Positions 7,354 through 15,449 of a stretch of DNA of 21,688 nucleotides are shown here, piece after piece (the stretch's first letter is position 1; each line of letters starts with the position of its first letter). The translations under genes were made by a program, and so were the position numbers. Origin of the DNA: Sphingomonadales bacterium (lineage in GTDB: Bacteria > Pseudomonadota > Alphaproteobacteria > Sphingomonadales > Sphingomonadaceae); NCBI GenBank assembly GCA_027489295.1, contig JAIYAA010000193.1, positions 1-21,688 on the forward strand. Reading direction: 5' to 3'. The notes below the pieces were generated by a model. The model worked only from the letters and a program-made list of their open reading frames with translations. It was not told the origin of the DNA and searched no databases.

Positions 7354-8285
7354 CGGCGCGGCACCCGCTTGTCGAGAAATCCGTCGATCGCGCCCAGCGC
7401 ACGATTGCGCACCGGATCCGCCTCGCGCAGAATCTCGTGCGCGCTTTCGGGGCCGAAGCGCAGCAACTCGGCATCGGGCAGGCGCGGCGCGATGCGCAGG
7501 GCGGCCCGCGGATCGACCAGCCCGTCCGCTTCGGCGACCAGCAGCAGCAGCGGTGTGGCCACCGCCTCGATCGGCCCGGCCTCGAGATCGGCCATCGAGC
7601 GGAATGCCTCGACCAGCCACTGCCAGCTTGGGGCCCCGGTCAGCAGCGCGCGGTCCTGCGCCTGCCACCACAGCTCGTCGGCATAGCGCTCGGGGTCGTG
7701 GGTGAGCAGGTTGGCGCGCGTCTCGGTGGTATAGGGCTTCTCGTTGCCCTTCCACGCCGGCCGACGCCGATCGCCGAGCCGCGACAGCAGCCGAGCCATC
7801 GGTGCCGCCAGCGGGCCGAGCGCGCTGCGCACCCCCAGCATCGGCGCGACCAGCACCGCCGCGTCGGGCGCGATCGCCCGCTCCGCCAGCCCGCGCAACA
7901 CCAGATGGCCGCCCATCGAGTGGCCCATCACCACATGCGGGCCGGGCGTTTCCGCCATCCACTGCGCGGCGAAGGCGCGGAGGTCGGCGATATAGGCCGC
8001 GAAGTCGCCGATATGCCCGCAATTGGCCTTGAGGGTCAGCCTGCCGGAGCCGCCCTGGCCGCGCCAGTCGAACGCGGTGATCGTCCAGCCCTGGCCGTGC
8101 CAGTGCGCGAAGCTTTCCAGATATTTCTCGAACACGTCGCCGCGACCGGTCTGGAACAGGATGCTGCCGCGCCCGCCGGCCGAGGGCCAGAGGAAGCGCC
8201 GGAGCATCCAGCCATCGGGTGCCGGCCAGCGATCGACGCGCGCATCTGCAGGGATTTCACGCGCAACATTCCGGGAAACTGCCAT
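7350..8285 (-). CDS. alpha/beta hydrolase, lysophospholipase-like
   Basis: The 311-residue protein of the alpha/beta-hydrolase fold resembles serine aminopeptidase S33/PldB lysophospholipases. The nucleophile elbow is GHSMGG with S123; a likely acid is D254 or D258 (AEADGLVDP) and the histidine is H283 (ESAHEILRE). The segment FDWRGQGGSGR (72-82) is the conserved strand/oxyanion region of this subfamily. No signal peptide is visible, so it is cytoplasmic or peripherally membrane-bound. The ATG at 8285 was chosen as the first with a sensible N-terminus. It is the first gene of a two-gene unit, its stop overlapping the flavoenzyme GTG by four bases. It is divergent from cpaA with only 48 bases between the starts. 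The substrate is not determinable; a monoacylglycerol or lysophospholipid is the family default. Confidence 0.87.
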   Translation of the reverse strand: MAVSRNVAREIPADARVDRWPAPDGWMLRRFLWPSAGGRGSILFQTGRGDVFEKYLESFAHWHGQGWTITAFDWRGQGGSGRLTLKANCGHIGDFAAYIADLRAFAAQWMAETPGPHVVMGHSMGGHLVLRGLAERAIAPDAAVLVAPMLGVRSALGPLAAPMARLLSRLGDRRRPAWKGNEKPYTTETRANLLTHDPERYADELWWQAQDRALLTGAPSWQWLVEAFRSMADLEAGPIEAVATPLLLLVAEADGLVDPRAALRIAPRLPDAELLRFGPESAHEILREADPVRNRALGAIDGFLDKRVPRR

Positions 8286-8333
8286 GGATCGTGGTTACGG
8301 TTTCGTAAGCGGGTCCGTCTACCCATTTGGGCC

Positions 8334-8807
8334 ATGGGGGCGATCTTCCAGCCATGTCTGCTCGGCGCGCTGGCGCTGGTCCTGCTCTCGGCGGGGATCG
8401 AGGACGTGCGCTTCCGCACCATCGCCAACGCCAAGAACGCCGCGATCGCGCTGGCCGCGCCGCTGTGGTGGTGGGCGAGCGGGATGGCGCCGTGGCCGGA
8501 CATTGCCATCCAGATCGGATGTGCCAGCCTGGTCTTCGCGCTGTTCGTCGGCGCCTTTGCACTGAACATGATGGGCGGCGGCGACGTGAAGCTGATCGGC
8601 GCGCTGGCGCTTTGGCTGCCGCTGCTGCCGCTGCTGCGGATGTTGCTGCTGATGTCGCTGCTTGGCGGCGCGCTCACGCTGCTGATGCTGCTCGACACGT
8701 GGATCCGGCGGCGCGGCGGTGGCGCGATCGAGGTTCCGTACGGCGTGGCGATCACCCTTGCCGCCCTGATTGTCCTTTACGAACCGATTCTTAACCGAAT
8801 TGGATGA
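8334..8807 (+). CDS. cpaA: prepilin peptidase CpaA/TadV (A24 family)
   Basis: The 157-residue polytopic inner-membrane aspartyl protease cleaves and matures Flp-type prepilins and pseudopilins. Both catalytic aspartates of family A24 are visible: D24 in GIEDVRFRTIAN (the GxxD...IxN motif) and D84 in GGGDVKL. The C-terminal VPYGVAI motif is also typical of CpaA/TadV. It has about five to six hydrophobic segments and lacks the N-methyltransferase half of PilD, as expected for this short subfamily. It opens the pilus operon and is followed by cpaB after 58 bases. The ATG at 8334 has no clear Shine-Dalgarno. Normally an flp pilin gene stands just upstream, but here the neighbour is a divergent hydrolase, so the substrate must be encoded elsewhere. 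Confidence 0.92.
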   Translation: MGAIFQPCLLGALALVLLSAGIEDVRFRTIANAKNAAIALAAPLWWWASGMAPWPDIAIQIGCASLVFALFVGAFALNMMGGGDVKLIGALALWLPLLPLLRMLLLMSLLGGALTLLMLLDTWIRRRGGGAIEVPYGVAITLAALIVLYEPILNRIG

Positions 8808-8816
8808 TGCTTAACG
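8791..8816 (+). promoter_or_regulatory. paired TTAAC boxes upstream of cpaB, possible CtrA half-sites
   Basis: TTAACC at 8791-8796 and TTAACG at 8811-8816 lie 20 bases apart, about two helical turns, across the cpaA stop and ahead of cpaB. TTAACC also begins the CtrA half-site known from alphaproteobacteria, and a GATTC (CcrM-type GANTC) immediately precedes the first box at 8786-8790. The canonical TTAA-N7-TTAA spacing is not met, so the assignment is weak and rests on the family knowledge that CtrA controls cpa genes in Caulobacter. Confidence 0.25.
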
Positions 8817-8865
8817 CCGCCACAACCGGGTCGGCCAAAGATAGTGTGAAAAGGCGTAGTGCAGG

Positions 8866-9903
8866 ATGGACGCACGTAGGCTCTTGCTGCTCGTAGGCGC
8901 GCTGGTGGTCGCGGCGATCACGGCGTTCATGGCGCGCAGCCTCGTCGTGGGTACGCCGGCGCCGGTCGCCGGGGCGATGCCGAACGGCGTCGCCGCGCCG
9001 CCCCCGCCGCCGGTCAACACCACCGAAGTGCTGGTCGCCAAGCGGGCGCTGCCGGTGGGCGCCATCCTCGATGCCACCGCGCTCGAATTTCGCCCCTGGC
9101 CGAAGGATCTCGTGCAGGGCGCCTATTATGTCCGCGGCCAGAGCGAGCCCGCCAAGCTGCAGGGCGCCGTTGTCCGCTTCGCCATTCCCGCCGGCCAGCC
9201 GGTGACGCAGGGCGCGCTGGTCAAGCCCGGCGACCGCGGCTTCCTCGCCGCGGCGCTTGGCCCCGGCATGCGCGCGGTGACCGTGCCCGTTTCCGCCCAG
9301 AGCGCGGTGGCCGGCTTCGTCTTCCCCGGCGACCATATCGACCTGATCCTGACCCAGACCGTGTCGGGCGACGGCCCGCCGCTGCGCGCGTCGGAAACGG
9401 TACTGCGCAACCTGCGGGTGCTCGCCACCGACCAGCGCACCGACAAGCAGACCGACGACAAGGGCAAGACCGTCGTCGTCGGTTATTCCACCGTCACCGT
9501 CGAGGCGACGCCGAAGATCGCCGAGAAGATCGCCGTCGCGCAGACCGTGGGCAGCCTGTCGCTGTCGCTGCGCTCGCTCGCCGATACGCAGAGCGACCTG
9601 GACGAGGCGATCGCCAGCGGTGCGGTGAACGTGCCCGACGACCCCAAGAAGGAAAAGGCGTTCCTCGCCCGCGCCGCGAGCCGCCCGTCCGACGATGGCG
9701 ACAGCTATGTCACCGGCGCCGACGTCTCGCGCTTCCAGCGCCGCACCGTGCCGGCGAAGGAAGGCCCGCCCGCCAGCATGGCGATGGCCGCCCCCGCGCC
9801 GACCGGCGGCTATCCGGGCGCCGCTCCGCAGGCCACCGGCCCGGTGGTGCGCGTCGTGCGCGGCAGCGATGCGAGCCTCGTCCCCGTGAGCGGAAAGAAC
9901 TGA
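8866..9903 (+). CDS. cpaB: Flp pilus assembly protein CpaB/RcpC
   Basis: The 345-residue periplasmic component of the Tad pilus machine has one N-terminal membrane anchor (about 5-25: RLLLLVGALVVAAITAF) and a proline-rich linker (PPPPPVN). A SAF domain follows at about 52-120 (TEVLVAKRALPVGAILDATAL ... VRFAIPAGQPV), then the RcpC region (about 128-240: GMRAVTVPVSAQSAVAGFVFPGDHIDLIL). CpaB is thought to associate with the outer-membrane secretin CpaC and may touch peptidoglycan through the SAF fold. The C-terminus is low-complexity Ala/Pro/Gly. An AAAAGG ribosome-binding site is well placed for the ATG at 8866. It ends one base before cpaC begins, so the two are co-translated. Confidence 0.94.
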   Translation: MDARRLLLLVGALVVAAITAFMARSLVVGTPAPVAGAMPNGVAAPPPPPVNTTEVLVAKRALPVGAILDATALEFRPWPKDLVQGAYYVRGQSEPAKLQGAVVRFAIPAGQPVTQGALVKPGDRGFLAAALGPGMRAVTVPVSAQSAVAGFVFPGDHIDLILTQTVSGDGPPLRASETVLRNLRVLATDQRTDKQTDDKGKTVVVGYSTVTVEATPKIAEKIAVAQTVGSLSLSLRSLADTQSDLDEAIASGAVNVPDDPKKEKAFLARAASRPSDDGDSYVTGADVSRFQRRTVPAKEGPPASMAMAAPAPTGGYPGAAPQATGPVVRVVRGSDASLVPVSGKN

Positions 9904-9904
9904 G

Positions 9905-11485
9905 ATGCAGCGCCCCCTCCCCCTCGCCGCAGGTGCGCTTGCTGCCCTGCTCGCCTGCCAGCCCGCGCTCGCGCAGACCCGCGCCGCCAAGCCGGTCGCC
10001 CGCATGGCGCAACTGCCTGCCGGCAGCCAGCGGCCGGCGCGCGAAGTGCTGCTGTCGATCGGCGAGGGCGAGCTCGTCACCCTGCCCGCCGCCGCGGCCA
10101 ATGTCTGGACCTCGAACCCGGCCGTCGCCGACGTCTATGTCGCGAGCAGCCGCCAGATCCACCTCTATGGCAAGGCGTTCGGCGAGGCGACGGTGTTCGC
10201 CACCAACGCCGCCGGCGCGGTGGTCTATTCGGCCAATGTCCGGGTGAGCCAGAACATCACCAGCATCGACACGATGATGAAGGCGGCGATGCCCGATGCG
10301 GACATCACCGTCACCACCGTCGGCCAGATCGCGGTACTCAACGGCACGGTCCGCTCGCCGCAGGACAGCGAGCAGGCGCAGCGGCTGGTCACCAGCCTGC
10401 TCAACCCCGGCATCAATGCGAACGACGCCAATGCCGCGCTCAAGATCGGCGTGGTCAATCGCCTGCGCACCGCCACCCCCTTGCAGGTGCAGCTGCAGGT
10501 GCGCTTCGCCGAGGTGAGCCGCAGCTTCGTCAAGAACCTCAACGTCAACCTGACCAACCGCGACCATGGCAGCTTCCTGTTCGGGATCAGCCAAGGCAAG
10601 CAGGGGTCGATCACCACCTGGACCGGCGATACGCAGGATGCCGCCAGCGGCGCGGTGAAGGGCGACAAGGTGTTCACCTTCCCCAGCCCCAGCACCGGCA
10701 GCACGCTGCTCGGCGCGGCAGGCCATTTCCTCGGCACCGACCTGCTCGCCAGCCTCGATTTCGGCGAGACGATCGGCCAGGTCTCTACCCTTGCCACCCC
10801 CAGCCTGATCGCGCTTTCCGGCGAGACCGCGAACTTCCTCGCGGGCGGCGAGATCCCGATCCCGATCGCCCAGGCGCTCGGCACGACGACGGTGGAATAC
10901 AAGCAGTACGGCGTCAGCCTCGCCTTCACCCCCACGGTGCTGGCCGACGGCCGCATCTCGCTGCACGTGAAGCCGGAAGTGTCGCAGCTGTCCTCGTCGG
11001 GCGCGGTGACGATGTCCAACACCACCATCCCCGCGCTCACCACGCGTCGCAGCGAGACGACGGTGGAGATGGGCTCGGGCGAGAGCATGGTGATCGGCGG
11101 GCTGCTGCAGAACACCCACAACAACTCGATCAGCAAAACGCCGGGGCTGGGCGACATGCCGATCCTGGGCGCGCTGTTCCGCTCGAACGGCTTCCAGCGC
11201 AACGAGACCGAGCTGGTGATCGTGATCACCCCGTATCTGGTGCGCCCGGTCAACGCCAACCAGATCCGCCTGCCGACCGACGGCTACAAGGCGCCCAATG
11301 ACTTCGACCGCATCTTCCTGGGCGAGCTCGCCGGCGGCAAGAGCGGGGGCGATCGGCCGATGCCGCGCATGGCGCCGCCGACCGCCGCACCGTCGACCGA
11401 GGCGCTGGCCCCCGCGCCGGTCGCGCCGCCCCGTTCCGGGCGGAAGTCCAGGGGCGCAGCCGCTGCACCGGGATTCGGCCTGTGA
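9905..11485 (+). CDS. cpaC: Tad pilus secretin CpaC/RcpA
   Basis: The 526-residue outer-membrane secretin forms the channel through which the Flp pilus exits. A Sec signal peptide is clear (LAAGALAALLACQPALAQ, cleavage after about residue 24). Next come the pilus-formation N-terminal domain (about 45-115: LSIGEGELVTLPAAAANVWTS and IHLYGKAFGEATVFA) and a BON-like domain (about 120-180: PDADITVTTVGQIAVLNGTV). The secretin core is at about 295-450 (VSTLATPSLIALSGETANFLAGGEIPIP, SLAFTPTVLADGRI, GSGESMVIGGLLQ, PILGALFRS, ELVIVITPYLV). The tail is Pro/Ala-rich. A GGAAAG ribosome-binding site precedes the ATG. Its stop overlaps the cpaD start (GTGATG), supporting coupling. Length and domain order are normal for the family. 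Confidence 0.95.
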   Translation: MQRPLPLAAGALAALLACQPALAQTRAAKPVARMAQLPAGSQRPAREVLLSIGEGELVTLPAAAANVWTSNPAVADVYVASSRQIHLYGKAFGEATVFATNAAGAVVYSANVRVSQNITSIDTMMKAAMPDADITVTTVGQIAVLNGTVRSPQDSEQAQRLVTSLLNPGINANDANAALKIGVVNRLRTATPLQVQLQVRFAEVSRSFVKNLNVNLTNRDHGSFLFGISQGKQGSITTWTGDTQDAASGAVKGDKVFTFPSPSTGSTLLGAAGHFLGTDLLASLDFGETIGQVSTLATPSLIALSGETANFLAGGEIPIPIAQALGTTTVEYKQYGVSLAFTPTVLADGRISLHVKPEVSQLSSSGAVTMSNTTIPALTTRRSETTVEMGSGESMVIGGLLQNTHNNSISKTPGLGDMPILGALFRSNGFQRNETELVIVITPYLVRPVNANQIRLPTDGYKAPNDFDRIFLGELAGGKSGGDRPMPRMAPPTAAPSTEALAPAPVAPPRSGRKSRGAAAAPGFGL

Positions 11486-12141
11486 TGCGCTTGTTCAGGA
11501 GAACCGCCTTGCTCCCCCGCCCCGCCCTTGCCCTTACCCTGCCCGCGCTGCTGCTCGCCGGATGCGCAGGCTATAATGGCAGCCTCGATTCGGTGCACCA
11601 GCCGGTCGTCAGCCGCCAGGACCTGACACTGGACCTGCAGGCGGCGAACGGCCGCCTGGCGCCGGGCGAAAGCCGGCGCCTTGCCGAATGGATGGGCGCG
11701 ATGAACCTGCGATATGGCGACCGTCTGGCGATCGACGACGGCGGCGATGGCAGCACCGGCCGCGCCGACATCGCCGCCGCGGCCGGACGCTACGGCCTGA
11801 TGCTCGCCGATCGCGCACCGGCGACCGGACGCCCCAACAGCCCGGACAGCATCCGCGTGGTGCTCACCCGCACCACCGCCAGCGTGCCCGGCTGCCCCGA
11901 TTATTCGCACCCGACGATGATGACGGCGGACGCCAGCACCAGCTCCAATTTCGGCTGCGCCACCGCCGCCAACCTCGCGGCGATGGTGGCAGACCCCGCC
12001 GATCTGGTCCGCGGCGCGCCGGGTTCGCCGACGGCAGACCCGCTGACGATGACCAAGGCGATCGGCGCCTATCGCGCGGCCACCCCCTCCGGCACCGGCG
12101 GCACGACGGTGAAGGGTGATTCCGCCGGGGGGCCGAAGTGA
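11485..12141 (+). CDS. cpaD: pilus biogenesis lipoprotein CpaD
   Basis: The 218-residue protein starts at the ATG at 11485, which shares one base with the cpaC stop (TGATG); a GTG three bases earlier is an alternative. It is a lipoprotein: the signal sequence ends in the lipobox LLLAGC, with Cys27 as the predicted lipidated residue. The rest matches the CpaD family: LRYGDRLAIDDGG near the middle, CPDYSHP and SNFGCATAANLAAMVADPADLVRG in the C-terminal half, with a cysteine pair that may form a disulfide. CpaD is thought to be the pilotin-like outer-membrane partner of CpaC. It ends in a four-base overlap with cpaE (GTGA). Confidence 0.9.
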   Translation: MRLFRRTALLPRPALALTLPALLLAGCAGYNGSLDSVHQPVVSRQDLTLDLQAANGRLAPGESRRLAEWMGAMNLRYGDRLAIDDGGDGSTGRADIAAAAGRYGLMLADRAPATGRPNSPDSIRVVLTRTTASVPGCPDYSHPTMMTADASTSSNFGCATAANLAAMVADPADLVRGAPGSPTADPLTMTKAIGAYRAATPSGTGGTTVKGDSAGGPK

Positions 12142-13412
12142 ACGCCCCGTTCAATCCCGCCCGCGCCGCCAGTCGCGAGCCGTTCACCGCCTTTGTCTGC
12201 GACGAGGCCACCGCCGAGCTCATGCGCCCGATCACCGTGGAGCTGGGCTGGTCGCCGGAGAAGGTCAACAAGGGCGGCCTGCGCAATGCGGTGCAGACGC
12301 TGGCGGTCTCCGCCAGCCCGAACATCCTGTTCGTCGACCTTTCGGAATCGGGCGATCCGCTCAACGACATCAACGCGCTCGCCGAGGTGTGCGAGCCCGG
12401 CACGATCGTGCTCACCGCCGGCGCGGTGAACGATGTGCGCCTCTACCGCGACCTCATCGCCAGCGGCATCCAGGATTATCTGCTCAAGCCGATCAACCCG
12501 GACATGCTGCGCGACGCGTTTCTCCAGGCCCAGACCGCGCTGGCCGCGCCCAAGCACACCGAGGCAAGCGTCGGCCGGCCGCATTGCACCGTGGCAGTGA
12601 TCGGCACGCGCGGCGGCTGCGGCGCGACCAGCATCGCCGCGTCGCTCGCGTGGCTGATGAGCGAACGCGAGGCACGCACCACTGCGCTGCTCGATCTCGA
12701 CGTGCATTTCGGCACCGGCGCGCTGGCACTCGATCTGGAGCCCGGCCGTGGCCTGACCGATGCCATCGAGAACCCCAGCCGCATCGACGGACTGTTCATC
12801 GAACGCGCGATGGTACGCGCCTCCGAACGGCTGGCGGTGCTGTCGGCCGAGGCCCCGATCAACGCGCCGATGATGGGCGACGGCGCCGCCTTCTACCAGT
12901 TGCAGGAAGAGATGCGCGGCGCGTTCGAATGCACCGTCACCGATCTGCCGCGCCAGATGCTGGTGCAGCACCCGCATCTGATCGCCGACGTGCAGGTGGC
13001 GGTGCTGGCGACCGAGCTGACGCTGGCCGCCGCGCGCGACGCGATCCGAATCCTCAGCTGGTTCAAGTCCAACGCCCCCCAGACCCAGCTGTTCATCGTC
13101 GCCAACAAGGTGCCGCAGGCGGGGATGCTCGAGATCAGCCGCAAGGATTTCGAAGGCTCGATCGAGCGTCGCATCGATTTCGTCGTGCCGTTCGAACCCA
13201 AGATCGCCAGCCAGGCCGCCAAGCTGGGCAAGACCATGGCCGAGGTGGGTCGTACCCAGCGCAGCTTCGCGCCGCTGACCGAACTGAACCGCCGCATCCT
13301 CGAGATCACCGATGCCGGCGAGGAGGGAGAGGCCAAGGCCGCCGCCAAGGGCGGGTCGCTGCTCAGCAAGCTCGGCGACCTCAAGGCGCTGATGGCGAAC
13401 AAGAAGAAATAG
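12138..13412 (+). CDS. cpaE: pilus assembly protein CpaE/TadZ (MinD-like ATPase with receiver-like domain)
   Basis: The 424-residue cytoplasmic protein positions the Tad machine at the pole in related bacteria. The N-terminal part (about 15-130) is receiver-like, with an aspartate at the phospho-acceptor position (D67, LFVDLS) and a lysine in LLKPIN (K117). The ParA/MinD-like domain follows at about 149-390. Its P-loop reads GTRGGCGATS (156-165): the deviant-Walker lysine is Arg and the usual GK is GA, as in other atypical TadZ/CpaE proteins. Walker A' is visible as LLDLDVHFGTG with D186 and D188. The GTG start at 12138 overlaps the cpaD stop. The stop at 13410-13412 is only three bases from tadB, leaving no room for cpaF, the usual next gene. 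Confidence 0.92.
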   Translation: MNAPFNPARAASREPFTAFVCDEATAELMRPITVELGWSPEKVNKGGLRNAVQTLAVSASPNILFVDLSESGDPLNDINALAEVCEPGTIVLTAGAVNDVRLYRDLIASGIQDYLLKPINPDMLRDAFLQAQTALAAPKHTEASVGRPHCTVAVIGTRGGCGATSIAASLAWLMSEREARTTALLDLDVHFGTGALALDLEPGRGLTDAIENPSRIDGLFIERAMVRASERLAVLSAEAPINAPMMGDGAAFYQLQEEMRGAFECTVTDLPRQMLVQHPHLIADVQVAVLATELTLAAARDAIRILSWFKSNAPQTQLFIVANKVPQAGMLEISRKDFEGSIERRIDFVVPFEPKIASQAAKLGKTMAEVGRTQRSFAPLTELNRRILEITDAGEEGEAKAAAKGGSLLSKLGDLKALMANKKK

Positions 13413-13415
13413 GCG

Positions 13416-14396
13416 ATGCCGCTGCTGCCGATCCTGATGGTGGGCCTGGGTGCCGCGGCGGTGCTGGCGCTGCTGGCGCTGGCGCTGTCCGGCCCCTCGG
13501 CGCAGCGCGCCAGCGCTCGGCGGCTCACCTCGCTGCGCGACCGGCATCTGGTCAGCGCCAGCGGCACCAATGCGATGGAGGCGCAGCTGCGCCGCATCTC
13601 GACCACGCAGGCGAGCGGCTTCGAGCTCACCTTGGCGCGGCTGCTGCCCAACCAGGCCCAGCTCGAAAAGCGCCTGGCCATGACCGGCAAGAGCTGGACC
13701 GTCGGCCAGTACGGCCTCGCCACGCTGGGGCTGGGCCTCGCCGTCGCGGTGCTGCTGCTGGTCAAGGGCGCGCCGCTGCTGTTGGCGCTGGTGTTCGGCG
13801 CGTTCGTCGGCCTCTGGCTGCCGCATTTCGTGGTAGGCAAGTTCATCAAGCGCCGCATCGCAAAATTCACTGCCGCCTTTCCCGACGCGATCGACCTGCT
13901 GGTCCGCGGCCTGCGCTCGGGCCTGCCGATCACCGAGACGATGGGGGTGGTCGGGCAGGAAGTCGACGGCCCGGTGGGTGAGGAATTCCGCGGCATCAGC
14001 GACAAGATGAAGATCGGCCGCACGCTCGACGCGGCGTTGCAGGAAACCGCAGACCGGCTCGGCACGCCCGAGTTCCAGTTCTTCACCATCACCATCGCGA
14101 TCCAGCGCGAAACCGGCGGCAACCTCGCCGAAACGCTGAACAACCTGTCCGACGTGCTGCGCAAGCGGTCGCAGATGAAGCTCAAGATCAAGGCGATGTC
14201 GTCGGAGAGCAAGGCCTCGGCGCTGATCGTCGGCTCGCTGCCGTTCATCGTCTTCGGCCTCGTGTGGTTCATCAACAACACGTACATGATGCACTTCTTC
14301 ACCGATCAGCGGCTGATCGTCGCCGGCGGCGGCGGGCTCGTGTGGATGGGCATCGGGGCCTTCATCATGGCCAAGATGGTCAATTTCGAGATCTGA
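13416..14396 (+). CDS. tadB: Tad pilus inner-membrane platform protein TadB (T2SSF domain)
   Basis: The 326-residue polytopic membrane protein has an N-terminal helix (5-26), a central pair (about 97-140), and two C-terminal helices (about 269-287 and 300-322). The cytoplasmic type II secretion F domain lies at about 148-265 (FTAAFPDAIDLLVRGLRSG, GPVGEEFRGISDKMKIGRTL, AIQRETGGNLAETLNNLSDVLRKR). TadB pairs with TadC and normally contacts the ATPase CpaF to drive pilus assembly. It lies three bases after cpaE and five before tadC. The start MPLLPILMVG is the only suitable one. Length is typical; no truncation is visible. Confidence 0.94.
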   Translation: MPLLPILMVGLGAAAVLALLALALSGPSAQRASARRLTSLRDRHLVSASGTNAMEAQLRRISTTQASGFELTLARLLPNQAQLEKRLAMTGKSWTVGQYGLATLGLGLAVAVLLLVKGAPLLLALVFGAFVGLWLPHFVVGKFIKRRIAKFTAAFPDAIDLLVRGLRSGLPITETMGVVGQEVDGPVGEEFRGISDKMKIGRTLDAALQETADRLGTPEFQFFTITIAIQRETGGNLAETLNNLSDVLRKRSQMKLKIKAMSSESKASALIVGSLPFIVFGLVWFINNTYMMHFFTDQRLIVAGGGGLVWMGIGAFIMAKMVNFEI

Positions 14397-14401
14397 CGGC
14401 G

Positions 14402-15391
14402 ATGGAACCCACCGGCCCCACCCTGCTCGGCATCGACATCACCTGGGTCGCGACGATCCTGTCGGCGGTCGCCGCGGTAGCGGTGCTCGTCGCGATCTAT
14501 GCAGCCACCACGGTGCGCAGCCCGATGTCGCGCCGGGTGAAGGCGCTGAACGAACGCCGTGAGGAACTGAAGGCCGGCATCGCGGCAATGCCATCGAAGC
14601 GCCGCGTGAAGCTGGTACAGCGCAGCGACACCACCGATCGCATCCGCGCCCTGCTCTCGACGATGAAGGTGCTGCAGGACGAACAGTTGAAGGTTGCCCA
14701 GCTCAAGCTGCTGCGTGCCGGCATCCGGCGCCGCGAATGGGCGGTAGGTGTGATCTTCGGCCGGCTGGTGCTGCCGATCCTGATCGGCGGCCCGATGCTC
14801 TACATCGTCTACGGTACCGATGCCTTCGCCGACTGGTCGCCGCTCAAGGCCTATGGGCTGGTCGCGGGCAGCTTCATCCTCGCCTATAAATTTCCCGACC
14901 TCTACCTGAAGAACCGCATCCAGAAGCGCAGCCACGCGATCCGCAAGGGCCTGCCCGACGCGCTGGACCTGCTGGTGATCTGCGCCGAGGCCGGTCTGAC
15001 CGTCGATGCCGCAGTCGGCCGAGTCGCCAAGGAGCTGGGCCGCGCCTATCCGGAACTGGGCGAAGAATTCTCGCTGACCGCGATCGAACTGGGTTTCCTG
15101 ACCGATCGCCGCACCGCGTTCGAGAATCTGGCGATGCGGATCGACCTTGATGCCATTCGCGGGGTCGTGACGACGATGATCCAGACCGAAAAGTACGGCA
15201 CCCCCCTCGCCTCGGCGCTGCGCGTGCTTTCCGCAGAATTTCGCAACGAACGCATGATGCGGGCAGAAGAAAAGGCCGCGCGACTGCCTGCGATCATGAC
15301 GGTGCCGCTGATCCTGTTCATTCTTCCGGTGCTGTTCATCGTCATTCTGGGCCCCGCAGCCTGCTCGATCAGCGACGCCTTCTCGCACTGA
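14402..15391 (+). CDS. tadC: Tad pilus inner-membrane platform protein TadC (T2SSF domain)
   Basis: This is the 329-residue partner of TadB. One N-terminal helix lies at about 13-36, followed by a basic cytoplasmic stretch with VKLVQRSDTTDRIRALLSTM. A second helix pair lies at about 108-162 and a T2SSF domain at about 175-290 (KGLPDALDLLVICAEAGLTVDAAVGRVAKELG, MIQTEKYGTPLASALRVLSAEFRNERMMRAEEKAARLP). A final hydrophobic helix follows (about 296-318). The ATG at 14402 lies five bases downstream of the tadB stop; longer in-frame starts would overlap tadB. It is the last recognisable pilus gene of the operon. The tadD-like TPR gene and the tadE/F/G pseudopilin genes that often follow are not present. 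Confidence 0.94.
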   Translation: MEPTGPTLLGIDITWVATILSAVAAVAVLVAIYAATTVRSPMSRRVKALNERREELKAGIAAMPSKRRVKLVQRSDTTDRIRALLSTMKVLQDEQLKVAQLKLLRAGIRRREWAVGVIFGRLVLPILIGGPMLYIVYGTDAFADWSPLKAYGLVAGSFILAYKFPDLYLKNRIQKRSHAIRKGLPDALDLLVICAEAGLTVDAAVGRVAKELGRAYPELGEEFSLTAIELGFLTDRRTAFENLAMRIDLDAIRGVVTTMIQTEKYGTPLASALRVLSAEFRNERMMRAEEKAARLPAIMTVPLILFILPVLFIVILGPAACSISDAFSH

Positions 15392-15449
15392 TCTGGCGGA
15401 ACTTTGCCGGACGCGGCCGGTTGTGGGCGAGACGTTCGGAGCCCGCATC

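Noticed and set aside
8295..8308. TTACG-GTTT-CGTAA hairpin between the divergent hydrolase and cpaA starts as an operator
   Set aside because: Five-base arms are too short to claim function without conservation data; noted only because the divergent gap is just 48 bases.
13413..13415. Search for a cpaF remnant, frameshifted ATPase or fusion at the cpaE-tadB junction
   Set aside because: Only three bases separate the two genes, and neither CpaE nor TadB carries extra sequence resembling a VirB11/PulE-type ATPase (no GxxGxGKT loop).
12069..14294. Long minus-strand open frame opposite cpaE and tadB
   Set aside because: Composition is typical of an antisense shadow (Gln/Arg/His-rich) and the plus-strand genes are securely identified.
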